Assembly: GCA_964392615.1 (NCBI GenBank)
Contig: CAYMRB010000303.1
Location: 1-12,575 of the forward strand
DNA: 12,575 nucleotides
Reading direction: 5' to 3'
DNA from: CAYMRB01 sp964392615
GTDB lineage: Bacteria > Planctomycetota > UBA8108
Shown here piece after piece: positions 1 through 8,260 of the stretch. The first letter of the stretch is position 1. Each line of letters opens with the position of its first letter. The position numbers and the translations under genes are program-made. The notes under the pieces were generated by a model. It saw only the letters and a program-made list of their open reading frames with translations. It was not told the origin of the DNA and searched no databases.

Positions 1-1
1 T

Positions 2-643
2 CGGACGCGGCCCATCGGTGACTTTAGCGGAATCTCGCAAACCGTGAACGGCTACGAGCACAAGAACCCGAAGAGGAAGGTCGACCCGGCGTTCATGCAC
101 GCCGACATCCACGTCAAGATCCAGCCCACGAGCCGTTGGGGAATCGACGCGGTGATCGGCGAGGGGCTCGTGCGCACCGAGGAGCGCGGGCTGGCCGTCT
201 CCACGTACGTCAAGGAGGTCGTCGAACCCGACATCGGCAGTGTGCGCTACTTCCTCTCGTTTCGCGAGGGGCAGGTGCTTCCGAGCGGTGACCTCCAGTG
301 GACGCCTCGGACGACCCTCGCAAGCCCGGAGATCGCGGAGGTTTTCGACAAGGACGGAAACCTCGTGGAGCACTCGTTCCCGTGGACGGTGCGCGACCCG
401 CGCTTGACGAAGGCGCTCGATCGACTGGCTGTGCGCAAGCACTCCGGTCAGCTCGAGCTTCGCATGTTGGTCGCGTACTACGAGCCGATGCCGAAGGGGA
501 CGAAGGTGCTGCGGACCGGACGCTACTTCGTCACGCGGTTCGTCGGTGGACCGGCGTCGAGCCTCGATCTCGGCGGCGACGAGGCTGGCGTCCTGCCGCC
601 GCAGATGGTGCAGCCGCTGCTGACTGCGGCCGCGGCGAAGTAG
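2..643 (+). CDS. Unrecognised protein, 5'-truncated by window edge
   Basis: I do not recognise this family. The frame is open from base 2 to the TAG at 641-643, giving 213 residues. An internal GTG at 44 could be a start, but codons upstream of it (reading RTRPIGDFSGISQT) remain open and protein-like and no ribosome binding site precedes 44, so the gene probably begins outside the window. The visible part is soluble, with no membrane segment. It has charged and aromatic stretches such as GYEHKNPKRKVDP near the start, VRYFLSFREG in the middle and GRYFVTRFVG near the end, which suggests a beta-rich fold. The tail is Ala/Pro-rich (QPLLTAAAAK). It converges on the PQQ-propeller gene with only 9 bases between the stop codons, so the two share a termination zone. 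Function unknown; the coding call is firm, the start is not. Confidence 0.7.
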   Translation, partial: RTRPIGDFSGISQTVNGYEHKNPKRKVDPAFMHADIHVKIQPTSRWGIDAVIGEGLVRTEERGLAVSTYVKEVVEPDIGSVRYFLSFREGQVLPSGDLQWTPRTTLASPEIAEVFDKDGNLVEHSFPWTVRDPRLTKALDRLAVRKHSGQLELRMLVAYYEPMPKGTKVLRTGRYFVTRFVGGPASSLDLGGDEAGVLPPQMVQPLLTAAAAK

Positions 644-652
644 CGGCGAGGC

Positions 653-2167
653 CTACCGACTCGCGGCGCCGGGATACGCGACGAGCTTCTTCTGCGTCGG
701 CAGGTAGAGCACGCCGTCGACGGCCGTCGGAGTGATCGGCGGCGTCGAGAAGCGCTTCTTCGACAGCACCTTGAGCTCCTTGCCGGCCGCGAGCACCCAC
801 AGCGTCTTGCGCTCGGTGCTGCTCGCGTAGACCTTGCCGTCCGCGACGAAGGTCGATGCAGACCAGGTGCCCAGCCCGATGTCGTGCATCCAATAGCGCT
901 TGCCCGTGATGGCGTCGAAGCACTGCAGCTTCGCCGAGTAATCGACGACGTATACGAGGCCGTCGGCGACCGACACCGTCGCCATCGTGCGATCGACGAG
1001 TCGCGACGCCCACACCTCCTTGCCGGTCGCGGCGTCGACGCACGTGAGCTGGCCCTGGCCGCGTCCGTGCACGGGGCTCTGCCCGATCGTGACGTACACG
1101 CGGCCATCGTGGCACACCGGCGAGCCGACGATCTCGCTCGGGCCGTCCGGCCGTCGGCGGTTGTGCTTCGAGTACGGCACCGGCTCGCCGTCCCGCATGC
1201 GGTAGTCCGGCGGGTTGCAGTCGTGAGACCACACCTTGCGCAGGGCCTGCACCTCGTCGCCTTCTGCCGGCCGCTTCGGCGGCTCGAACGCGTACAGCAC
1301 GCCGTCGCCGCCGCCGAAGAAGATCAGCTTCTTGCCGCCCGCCACGGCAGCGGACGGTGACGACCAGTTGCCGTGCAGCGTGTTCGGGCTGATCTTTTCG
1401 CGCTCCCGGGCGACGAGCTTCCCCGTGTCGCGATCGAGCACGATCAGGCTCGGCGCCGCGGGGTTGGCGATGTAGGCGTGACGCCCGTCGAGACCGTTCG
1501 ACGTGCTTGCGTACAGGAAGCCGCCGTCGAGGAGGAGCGTGCTGCCGCACACGTCGTGCGGGACGGCATCGACTTCGGTCAGCATGTTGAAGCGCCAGAT
1601 GATGTCTCCATCCGTCGGGACGAGCTCCGTGCCCGGCTCGGCTTCCATGTACGCGACCTCGTCCTTGAACGGACCGTCGTTGCCGTCGATCTGCCCGTTG
1701 CGATCGAGGCACAGGACTTCGCCGCGGCCGCCGACGATGAAGACGCGATCGCCGTCGACGACGGGGCCGGACGCGATGCCGCATTTCCACTGATTGAAGT
1801 GGTAGGGCTCACGCATGCCCTCGAAGTAGCGCGGTGTGAGGAAGTGCCAGATCAGCTTCCCGGTCGCCTGGTCGATGCAGCGGAGGACGCCGCCGCCGGT
1901 CACTCGGATGCCCGGTCGATCGCGATCGAAGCGGTAGTCGTTGCTGCCGACGTAGATCCTGCCGCGATCGATAGTCGGAATCGCGTACTGATGCGTGCCG
2001 ACGCGGAGCTCCCACAGCGGTGTCGTGGTCTCGAGGTCGACCGGCAGATTCCGGGCGTCGGACACCATGTTCGGCCCCGTCCTGCCTCCCCAGCGCGTCG
2101 GCTCCTTGTCTCCTTCCGAGCCGAGGGCGACCGATAGACACGCGCAGAGGAGGAGGCTGGAACTCAT
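653..2167 (-). CDS. Exported PQQ-like beta-propeller protein
   Basis: This 504-residue protein is an outer-membrane/periplasmic style PQQ-repeat propeller. Residues 1-17 (MSSSLLLCACLSVALGS) form a hydrophobic signal peptide that lacks the usual basic n-region. Propeller blades carry the repeat signature 'l.a.Da.TGk..W': residues about 91-108 (CIDQATGKLIW), 151-158, 241-252 (VLDRDTGKLV), 288-296, 372-386 (CVDAATGKEVW), 411-426 (CFDAITGKRYW) and 456-465. The propeller fills the whole mature chain; there is no haem motif and no dehydrogenase-type catalytic domain that I can see, so it is more likely a binding or scaffold protein than a quinoprotein dehydrogenase. The ATG at 2167 is chosen because GGAG sits 6 bases upstream and no other start lies in frame before it. 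It is divergent from the HzsA-related gene, which suggests linked control. Substrate and PQQ binding are not demonstrable from sequence; such repeats occur in many non-enzymatic proteins. Confidence 0.9.
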   Translation of the reverse strand: MSSSLLLCACLSVALGSEGDKEPTRWGGRTGPNMVSDARNLPVDLETTTPLWELRVGTHQYAIPTIDRGRIYVGSNDYRFDRDRPGIRVTGGGVLRCIDQATGKLIWHFLTPRYFEGMREPYHFNQWKCGIASGPVVDGDRVFIVGGRGEVLCLDRNGQIDGNDGPFKDEVAYMEAEPGTELVPTDGDIIWRFNMLTEVDAVPHDVCGSTLLLDGGFLYASTSNGLDGRHAYIANPAAPSLIVLDRDTGKLVAREREKISPNTLHGNWSSPSAAVAGGKKLIFFGGGDGVLYAFEPPKRPAEGDEVQALRKVWSHDCNPPDYRMRDGEPVPYSKHNRRRPDGPSEIVGSPVCHDGRVYVTIGQSPVHGRGQGQLTCVDAATGKEVWASRLVDRTMATVSVADGLVYVVDYSAKLQCFDAITGKRYWMHDIGLGTWSASTFVADGKVYASSTERKTLWVLAAGKELKVLSKKRFSTPPITPTAVDGVLYLPTQKKLVAYPGAASR

Positions 2168-2193
2168 GGCGTTCTCCGAAGACTGATCGGCGT

Positions 2194-2475
2194 TCAGGGA
2201 GGCGCGGGCAAGAGCAGGCGGCGCAGGAGCGGGTCGCGATCCCGAGAGGGGGTTTCCGCCGCGGCGCCGTCGCCGGGCTCGCCGCGTCGCGCGACGAAGC
2301 CTCGAATTCGAAAGTACTCGCCCCGGCGATTGTCGTCGAGGATGAACGTGGCGTGGACCCGAGTGCCCGCCACGTCCAGGATGGAGCTCTCCGCGCGTCG
2401 CTCGTGATAGCCGTCACAGACGGCGTGCGACCGCAGACGGTGACATCGACCGTTCCTGTGATCGTTTCCCGCAAA
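2194..2475 (-). other. Coding-like minus-strand frame without a clear start (possible broken small gene)
   Basis: Between the divergent genes the minus strand carries a frame ending in TGA at 2196-2194, 26 bases before the PQQ-propeller ATG. From about 2400 to 2200 it looks translated: it reads AESSILDVAGTRVHATFILD and then YFRIRGFVARRG, and by hand count roughly 83% of third codon positions are G or C against about 50% at second positions, the pattern of genes in this genome. No ATG, GTG or TTG lies in frame between 2490 and the conserved-looking part. Further upstream (about 2475-2400) a different frame looks better, starting at a TTG and reading RETITGTVDVTVCGRTPSV; joining the two needs a -1 shift near 2400. 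This could be a frameshifted small gene in an operon with the propeller gene, or a high-GC artefact. The rest of 2168-2489 must hold the divergent promoters; I could not pick a convincing -35/-10 pair. Confidence 0.3.
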
Positions 2476-2489
2476 CCGAGGAGTAGCGC

Positions 2490-5400
2490 ATGAGTTTCGT
2501 CTGCAGGGCTCTGGGAGCGTGGCTCGCGTTCTGCACCGTAGCGACCGCCACGGCTCGTTGCGAAGAGCCGAGGGGGCCGTTCGCGCAGCAGGTCGCGACG
2601 CACGTCGCACGGCTCTCCGCCGTATCGGTCGACGAGCGCGAAGCGGCCGCCGAGGCTCTCGGATTCCTGCGCGCATACGATGCCGAGGAAACGTTGATCG
2701 CCGCTCTGTCCGATCCGTCGGCGCGCGTACGGCGTCAGGCGGCGATGGCGCTCGCGTGGTGCGGCACGCGTACGTCGGTGGCGCCGCTCCTCGAGCGTCT
2801 CGACGATGAGGACTGGCTGACGCGTCAAGGCGCGTGGGTCGCGTTGACGAACCTGACCGGCATGGAGCACCCGTTCGCGTCGACCGCACGGTCCGTCGAC
2901 CGTCGGCACCAGGTCGCGGCGTGGCGCGACTGGTGGGCTTCGGTACCGGCGAATCGTCCGCCACCGTCGGTCTTCGACCTGCTCGAGAGCGGCGCGGGGC
3001 CCGCGGGCGGTGGCTGGGTCACGGTATCGTCGACGTACAGGGGGCCGCCATCCGTGCTCCGCGACGGGCGGGTCGGCCCCGGGTTCTGGCAGACGAAGAA
3101 CGTGCCGTTTCCGCAGTCGTGCACGATCGACCTCGGCGGGCTGCAGTCGATCGCGAGGGTCGTCGTTCACCAGTACGGCCCGGCGTTCGTGATGACGGAT
3201 TGCGAGCTTGCGACAAGCGTCGACGGCGAGCGCTTCGAGACCGTCGTGCGCCGTCGTGGCACGACCCCGGTGCGACTCGTGCTCTCTTTCGAGCCGCGGA
3301 ACGCGCGGTTCGTGCGCATCGTCAGCCACGCTTCGGTCAGGCCGATCTACCCGACGACGTTCTTCGAGATCGAGATCGACGACGGGACGAATGCGCTCGA
3401 TCGCTCGGAGGACATCGACGCCGATCCGGTCGGCTGGCAACACGAACGCGGCCTGCGCGCGCTCGGTGCGCTCGGAGGTCATGGCGCGACCGAGGCGGTT
3501 CTCGCGTGGCTCGACGCCGATGACGTGGGCAAGATCGCCACGCCGCCGTCGCATCGCGGGCGGCTGCCCATGCTCGCCGCTGTTCGTGCGCTCGGGCGAT
3601 TGAAGGACGAGAGCGGCTTTCGCGTGCTCCTCGGGCTCCTCGGCGACACGAACTGGGCGCGCTACGCGGCCGACGCGCTGGGCGACCGCGGCGACTCGCG
3701 GGCCGTGCCGGCGCTCATCGAGGCCTATGGGCGATACGCGAAGCAGCTCAACGGCGCGGACCCCAAGCAGGTCCCGCGCGATGACCGAATGGGCTTCCCG
3801 AGCGAGGATCGCATGCTCGAGACGCCGTACCGGATCGCGTTCGCGCTGTCGCGGTTGTCGTTCGAGCGCGATACGGATCGCATGGCGTTGCGCGGCATCG
3901 TGCCGCGCCTCCTCGCGAATCTGCCGGGCGACCACGACACGTTCGTCCTCTACGAGCCAGAGGTCGGCCACGTGTTGACGCGATACCTCGCCGACATCGC
4001 CGGCCTGCGTCAGGAAGCCTGCGAGCAGGCGTTCGAGCAGCTCGGGCTGCCGCGTCGCGTCGCGCCTCCGTCGGACAGCGTCACGCTGGAGTGGTCGAAG
4101 TTCCCGCCGGAACGCATCGCGCCGTGGTTGCCGGCGGTGTGCACCGAGCGCGAGGATTTGCCGCGGCTCCTGGCACTTCTCGAGCACGCGGACGGCTGGG
4201 TGCGTCTGAACGCTGCGAAGGCCATCGCATGGCTCGGCGATGAGCGCGCGGTCGAGCCGCTCGCGCGCATTCTCGAGCAGGCGCCGGCCGAGGCCGATTT
4301 CGGCTTCAGCGCCACGTTCAAGAACGAGGAGTTCGACGATCCAGCGCCGCGCTGGCGTGAAGGGCCGATTCGCGCGCTCGGGCTTCTCGGCGCGCGACAG
4401 CACGCTCCGCTGATCGCGGGAATCCTCGAGGACGAGCGCTCCGTGCTCGACATACGGCACGCGGCGGCATCGGCGTTGGCCGATCTCGGCGGCGACGTCG
4501 CGTGTGCCGCGCTCGAGCGCGCGGCGCAGGGCCATCCATTCCACAGCGTGCGGACGGTCGCGGTCGACGCGCTGCGCTTCGATCGCTCGACGGGCGCGGA
4601 CGACGACGACGATGATGACGGCGACGACGATGACGATGATTCGCACGCCGCCGGCGGCGGCGTGCAGCATGCCGCGGGCCTGCGCCCGTACACGTCGACC
4701 GGCGCTACCGTCGACAGCGAGCCCGAAGCGATCGTCTTCGTCCGCGGCAACAACGACATTCCGAACACGAAGGGCACGGTCGAGCAGGCCGATCGGTGGC
4801 GGCAGACGTACGTCGTGACCGACTCCGGTCCGGCGTACCGCCCGGGTCGCAATCTGTACGTGCTCAGGCCGCCGCGACCGGACGGTCGCGTGACGCAGCT
4901 GACGAAGTTCGCCGACGGCTACGTCGCCGAGCCGGAGGTGTCGTGGGACGGCCGTCACGTCGTCTTTTCGTATCGGGGTGAGGACGATCCGTGGTGGCAC
5001 GTGTACCGTATCGCCGTTGATGGATCGGGGCTGGTGCAGCTCACGCACGGGCCGTATCACGCCGTCGGTCCCGCGTTCCTGCCCGACGGCCGTATCGTCT
5101 ACGCGTCGAGTCGGCTCGGCATACGCGACGAGTATCACGGCTATCCGTGCACCTCGCTTCACGTCATGGAGGCCGACGGTAGCGGTATCCGGTCGATCGC
5201 GATCAACATCGGCCGCGACAACGAGCCCGCGATCCTGCCGGACGGTCGCATCGTGTTCAGCAGGCTCGAGGTCTTCTACTCGCGCAACAAGACGGAACTC
5301 ACGCTGCACGCGGTCCATCCGGACGGCACCCGTGACGAGGTGTTATACGGTCCCGAGAGGCGTACGTACTGGCGTGGCCTCGACCATGGTCCGCGGACGC

Positions 5401-6317
5401 CGGCGGATGGGCAGGAGGCGCCGCTCACGCATCGCGTACTGCGCATGACCCAGCCGCAGCCGATGCCCGACGGTCGGCACATCGTTGTCGTGACGCAGGG
5501 CGGTCTCGTGCTCGTCGATGGACAACGCGATCGCGAGTGGATCATCACGCCGAACAACCACACGCGTGCGTACACGACGCCGTGGCCGCTGCCAGACGGC
5601 AGCATTCTCTGCGCGTCGACCCTGAAGACGCCGAAACGCAACGAGGTCGATCTCGGGCTCTATCGATTCGATCCGGCAAACGGTGAACTCGAGCTCTTGT
5701 GGAACGATCCGGCGACTGCCGACTTCGAGCCGCGTCCGATCCGCTCGCGACGCCCGCCGCCAGCCTTGTCGCGCGGTGACGAGAGGCGCGGCTACTCCGG
5801 GCGGTTCCTGTGTACGTCGGCCTTCACGTCGCGAGAGGCCCACGTCGCGTCGCGCGCGCGATTCGTGCGGTTGATCGAGGGCACGCCGGTCGTGCAACGG
5901 CACAGCACGCAGACGAATCCGCATCCGGTGTGGAAGAATCATGGCGGCACGCTCGCGCGCGTCCTGGGCACCGCGCCGCTGGCACCGGACGGTTCGTTCT
6001 ACGTCGAGGTGCCCGCGGACCGGCTCGTGCACTTCCAGGTGCTCGACAGCGATCGACGCGTGCTCGGAAACCAGCTGACGTGGATCTACACGCGTCCGGG
6101 CGAGACGAAGTCGTGCGTCGGCTGTCACGAGATCCCGAACACGGCGACCGCCGCGAGGACGGACGTGCCCGCCGCCGCGCGCCACGATCCGGTGCAGTTC
6201 CTGCCGCGCGCCGACTCGTTCCGCTATCGCGCCAAGGCGTGGTTCAAGGGGCACCTGCCGGCGGAGATCGAGGCGCGGCAGCGGACCGCGCGTGCGGTGA
6301 ACCTGCTGGGGAGGTAG
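2490..6317 (+). CDS. Exported HEAT/discoidin/propeller protein with C-terminal haem site (HzsA-related)
   Basis: This 1275-residue secreted mosaic starts at the ATG preceded by GAGGAG with 6 bases spacing. Residues 1-24 are a signal peptide (ALGAWLAFCTVATATARC). Residues about 45-150 are HEAT repeats (SARVRRQAAMALAWCG). Residues about 174-299 resemble a discoidin (F5/8 type C) domain, running from GGWVTVSSTYRG to FFEIEIDDG. HEAT repeats resume at about 310-700 (WVRLNAAKAIAWLGDERAV). Residues 704-717 are an Asp tract (seven Asp, Gly, six Asp). Residues about 780-1080 are a TolB/WD40-like propeller with repeated 'PDGRIV' blades (FLPDGRIVYASSR, ILPDGRIVFSR). The C-terminal part has a CVGCH haem c motif (C1209, C1212, H1213). 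The propeller followed by a CxxCH region matches what is known of hydrazine synthase alpha subunits and of the many HzsA-related proteins in Planctomycetota. Only one haem motif is present and the protein ends about 60 residues later, so hydrazine synthesis is not implied. Likely a periplasmic redox or binding protein; substrate unknown. Confidence 0.85.
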   Translation: MSFVCRALGAWLAFCTVATATARCEEPRGPFAQQVATHVARLSAVSVDEREAAAEALGFLRAYDAEETLIAALSDPSARVRRQAAMALAWCGTRTSVAPLLERLDDEDWLTRQGAWVALTNLTGMEHPFASTARSVDRRHQVAAWRDWWASVPANRPPPSVFDLLESGAGPAGGGWVTVSSTYRGPPSVLRDGRVGPGFWQTKNVPFPQSCTIDLGGLQSIARVVVHQYGPAFVMTDCELATSVDGERFETVVRRRGTTPVRLVLSFEPRNARFVRIVSHASVRPIYPTTFFEIEIDDGTNALDRSEDIDADPVGWQHERGLRALGALGGHGATEAVLAWLDADDVGKIATPPSHRGRLPMLAAVRALGRLKDESGFRVLLGLLGDTNWARYAADALGDRGDSRAVPALIEAYGRYAKQLNGADPKQVPRDDRMGFPSEDRMLETPYRIAFALSRLSFERDTDRMALRGIVPRLLANLPGDHDTFVLYEPEVGHVLTRYLADIAGLRQEACEQAFEQLGLPRRVAPPSDSVTLEWSKFPPERIAPWLPAVCTEREDLPRLLALLEHADGWVRLNAAKAIAWLGDERAVEPLARILEQAPAEADFGFSATFKNEEFDDPAPRWREGPIRALGLLGARQHAPLIAGILEDERSVLDIRHAAASALADLGGDVACAALERAAQGHPFHSVRTVAVDALRFDRSTGADDDDDDDGDDDDDDSHAAGGGVQHAAGLRPYTSTGATVDSEPEAIVFVRGNNDIPNTKGTVEQADRWRQTYVVTDSGPAYRPGRNLYVLRPPRPDGRVTQLTKFADGYVAEPEVSWDGRHVVFSYRGEDDPWWHVYRIAVDGSGLVQLTHGPYHAVGPAFLPDGRIVYASSRLGIRDEYHGYPCTSLHVMEADGSGIRSIAINIGRDNEPAILPDGRIVFSRLEVFYSRNKTELTLHAVHPDGTRDEVLYGPERRTYWRGLDHGPRTPADGQEAPLTHRVLRMTQPQPMPDGRHIVVVTQGGLVLVDGQRDREWIITPNNHTRAYTTPWPLPDGSILCASTLKTPKRNEVDLGLYRFDPANGELELLWNDPATADFEPRPIRSRRPPPALSRGDERRGYSGRFLCTSAFTSREAHVASRARFVRLIEGTPVVQRHSTQTNPHPVWKNHGGTLARVLGTAPLAPDGSFYVEVPADRLVHFQVLDSDRRVLGNQLTWIYTRPGETKSCVGCHEIPNTATAARTDVPAAARHDPVQFLPRADSFRYRAKAWFKGHLPAEIEARQRTARAVNLLGR

Positions 6318-6334
6318 CGTTCGGCAGCCGAACG
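6318..6334 (+). terminator. Possible hairpin terminator after the HzsA-related gene
   Basis: Directly after the TAG stop the sequence CGTTCGG, loop CAG, CCGAACG forms a perfect 7-bp stem. There is no T-tract after it, so it is a weak candidate for intrinsic termination and may only be a transcript-end stem-loop. Confidence 0.35.
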
Positions 6335-6424
6335 GCGCGTGCAACTGCGCGGTCGGGTGGCTCGATGGGGCCGACGGCGGCGGGTTGTCCGGTGCGACGG
6401 ATCTGAAGGCGCGGAAACCCGCGG

Positions 6425-6454
6425 CTTGATCGGTCTTGCACTCGGCACTACCAT
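6425..6454 (+). promoter_or_regulatory. Possible promoter of the dockerin-like gene
   Basis: TTGATC at 6425-6430 and TACCAT at 6449-6454 are separated by 18 bases and each match four of six consensus positions for a sigma-70 type promoter. They lie about 110 bases before the chosen ATG at 6563 in the 245-base gap after the previous gene. A second reading uses TTGCAC at 6436. Matches are only moderate, so this is tentative. Confidence 0.25.
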
Positions 6455-6562
6455 CGGTATTCGGACCCCTGGGTGTCGAAATCTCCTGTTGGGGAGGGAA
6501 CGCCGCGGACACCGCGCCCGCGTCGACTGCCGAGCTCTCTCGGCACCGAGAACTTCCGTCGC

Positions 6563-8260
6563 ATGAACAGTCTGCCTCGCCAGCGTCGGCTCTCTTGGCA
6601 TGCGACAGCATGCGCTGTCGTCGCGGTTTGCCTGTGCCTGCTGTCGACGGCATCGCTGGGTGCGTCGCAACCGTTTCGGCGCGGGGATGCCGACGCCTCG
6701 GGCAGGCTCGAGATCAGCGACCCAGTGCGTGTCCTGGAGTATCTGTTCAACGGAGGCGCGGAGCGGCTCGATTGCCTCGACGCCGGCGACAGCGACGACT
6801 CCGGCACGATCGACATCTCCGATGCGGTTTATCTGCTCGACTTCCTGTTTCTCGGCGGGCCTCCGCCTCCACCGCCGGTTCGCGTGTGCGGCATCGACCG
6901 AACGGCCGACGCGCTGGCGTGCGGCGCGCACTCCGCGTGTCCCGCCCCGGTCGCGATCGCGGTCGGTGATGAGGTCTCGCTCGACGTGCCGGCTGATGGA
7001 GCCGGGAGCATCGAGACACCGGGGGCACGCGACTTCTACACCTTCACGGCGCGCCCGCTGCAGACGCTCGTGTTCGAGGGGCTCGACACGGCGTGCTGCG
7101 CGATCGAATGGGAGTGCTACGACGCGTTCGGTGCGGCCGTCTTCGAACGAAGAGCGTTCGGCACGGAGAATCTCGGTCCGATCCGTCTGGACGAAGGTGG
7201 CGAGTACGTGATCGTCGTCTCCGGTCGCGATGATGTCGAGGTCGGATCGTACTCCTTCCGACTCGTCGACGGCGGCGTTGCGAGCTACCTGCTCGGAGTC
7301 GGCGACATCGTGTCCGAAGACGCGCCGGAAAGCGGGGCCGGAACCATCTCGGCGCCGGGCGAACGCGATGCGTATGTGTTCACAGCCGGCGTCGGCGAGC
7401 GCGTGTACTTCGGCGAACTCGAGTCGGCGTGTTGCGATATCGTCTGGCAGTGCTCGACCGAGTCCGGCGAGCAGGTGTTCGCGTCCAATCCTCTCGGCGA
7501 CTCGCGCGACCCGGGCGCGTTCGATCTCGCCGGCGGCACGTATACCATCGAGGTCCGGGCGCAGGGCGACGCGACCGGAGCGTACTCGTTCGAGCTCGAC
7601 ACGGTGCCGTCTCCGGACGAGGCGAGCATCGAGCTCGACACGGATGTCTTCGGCGCGATCGAGGTGCGCGGAGTGTGCGACGTGTACACCTTCGACGCGC
7701 CGGCGGGGACGGTGATCTACGTCGAAGAGCTTCACGTTGCGGGATTCCCGATCGCCTGGGCATGCGTCGACGAGGGCGGCGAGCCCCTGTTCGCCGACGA
7801 CAACTTCTTGTTGAACGACGTGGGCGAGCTGACGCTCACGAGGGGTGGCACGTATACGATCACCGTCTGCGGCCGCCGCGATGCGACCGGGACGTACGCG
7901 TTCCGGCTGCACACAGTGGCCGCGCCGGACGCGTTCGAGATCGCGATCGGCGATGTCGTCTCGCCCGGCGTCCCGGGAGCCGGCGCGGGAGTCATCGAGG
8001 CGGTGGCGGTCCTCGACGTCTACACGTTCACGGCGGCGTCAGGGACGACCGTGTACTTCAGCGAGCAGGACACCGCCTGCTGCTCATTCCGCTGGGTTTG
8101 CGTCGACGAGGGTGGAGCACGGGTCTTCGGCGAGAACCCGCTGGCGGAGGGCCGCGACGTCGGAGAGAGGACGCTCGAGCGCGGTGGCGAGTACACGATC
8201 ACCGTGCGCGCGATCCGCACGGACGTCGGGCAGTACTCGTTCGCGGTCGAGGCGCGGTAG
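6563..8260 (+). CDS. Exported dockerin-like protein with four tandem PPC-like modules
   Basis: The protein is 565 residues from the ATG at 6563, chosen because a typical signal peptide follows immediately (ATACAVVAVCLCLLSTASLG). A GTG at 6473 is in frame but would add 30 residues without a signal-like character. After cleavage come two EF-hand loops of dockerin type I spacing: DADASGRLEISD and DSDDSGTIDISD, each followed by a hydrophobic helix (VRVLEYLF, VYLLDFLFLGG). A run of six prolines links these to four tandem modules of about 105 residues starting near residues 130, 243, 349 and 453. Each ends in a strand pattern 'GGxYxIxVxxxxxxxGxYxFxL', resembling bacterial pre-peptidase C-terminal (PPC) domains. 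No catalytic domain is present. In Planctomycetota this EF-hand pair is common at the ends of secreted proteins, and calcium binding is likely. Role: probably extracellular adhesion or scaffolding, unproven. It converges on the TerB-like gene. Confidence 0.85.
   Translation: MNSLPRQRRLSWHATACAVVAVCLCLLSTASLGASQPFRRGDADASGRLEISDPVRVLEYLFNGGAERLDCLDAGDSDDSGTIDISDAVYLLDFLFLGGPPPPPPVRVCGIDRTADALACGAHSACPAPVAIAVGDEVSLDVPADGAGSIETPGARDFYTFTARPLQTLVFEGLDTACCAIEWECYDAFGAAVFERRAFGTENLGPIRLDEGGEYVIVVSGRDDVEVGSYSFRLVDGGVASYLLGVGDIVSEDAPESGAGTISAPGERDAYVFTAGVGERVYFGELESACCDIVWQCSTESGEQVFASNPLGDSRDPGAFDLAGGTYTIEVRAQGDATGAYSFELDTVPSPDEASIELDTDVFGAIEVRGVCDVYTFDAPAGTVIYVEELHVAGFPIAWACVDEGGEPLFADDNFLLNDVGELTLTRGGTYTITVCGRRDATGTYAFRLHTVAAPDAFEIAIGDVVSPGVPGAGAGVIEAVAVLDVYTFTAASGTTVYFSEQDTACCSFRWVCVDEGGARVFGENPLAEGRDVGERTLERGGEYTITVRAIRTDVGQYSFAVEAR
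6950..8257 (+). repeat. Four tandem protein-level modules of about 105 residues
   Basis: Approximate module borders are 6950-7270, 7289-7606, 7607-7918 and 7919-8257. Modules 1, 2 and 4 share a Cys-Cys pair followed by an aromatic-Cys strand: TACCAIEWEC, SACCDIVWQC and TACCSFRWVC. Module 3 has VAGFPIAWAC at the same place, losing the Cys pair but keeping the last Cys. All four keep 'DxYxFxA' about 20 residues before this site and the 'GGxYxIxV' strand after it. The DNA has diverged, so this is an old duplication rather than a recent slippage array. Confidence 0.85.

Noticed and set aside
531..1790. Long frames antisense to or shifted within the propeller gene
   Set aside because: Arg-rich low-complexity translations overlapping a gene with repeated PQQ motifs; high-GC shadows.
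1809..5318. A 3.5-kb open frame on the minus strand, 1169 codons long, antisense to the HzsA-related gene
   Set aside because: It lies opposite a gene with clear domains and a signal peptide. Its translation is an Arg/Asp/Ala-rich mixture with no domain-like pattern, as expected for the antisense of very GC-rich coding sequence where stops are rare.
2490..6317. Reading the HzsA resemblance as evidence for anammox
   Set aside because: Only one CxxCH motif is present, the protein ends shortly after it, and no hydrazine synthase beta/gamma subunit or hydrazine dehydrogenase gene is nearby. HzsA-related proteins are widespread in non-anammox Planctomycetota.
6473..6562. The upstream GTG extension of the dockerin-like protein
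   Set aside because: It adds 30 Arg/Pro-rich residues before an otherwise complete signal peptide; the ATG at 6563 is the better start.
6224..7912. A 562-codon minus-strand frame antisense to the dockerin-like gene
   Set aside because: It crosses the 3' end of one real gene, an intergenic gap and another real gene, and has no ribosome binding site or domain pattern.
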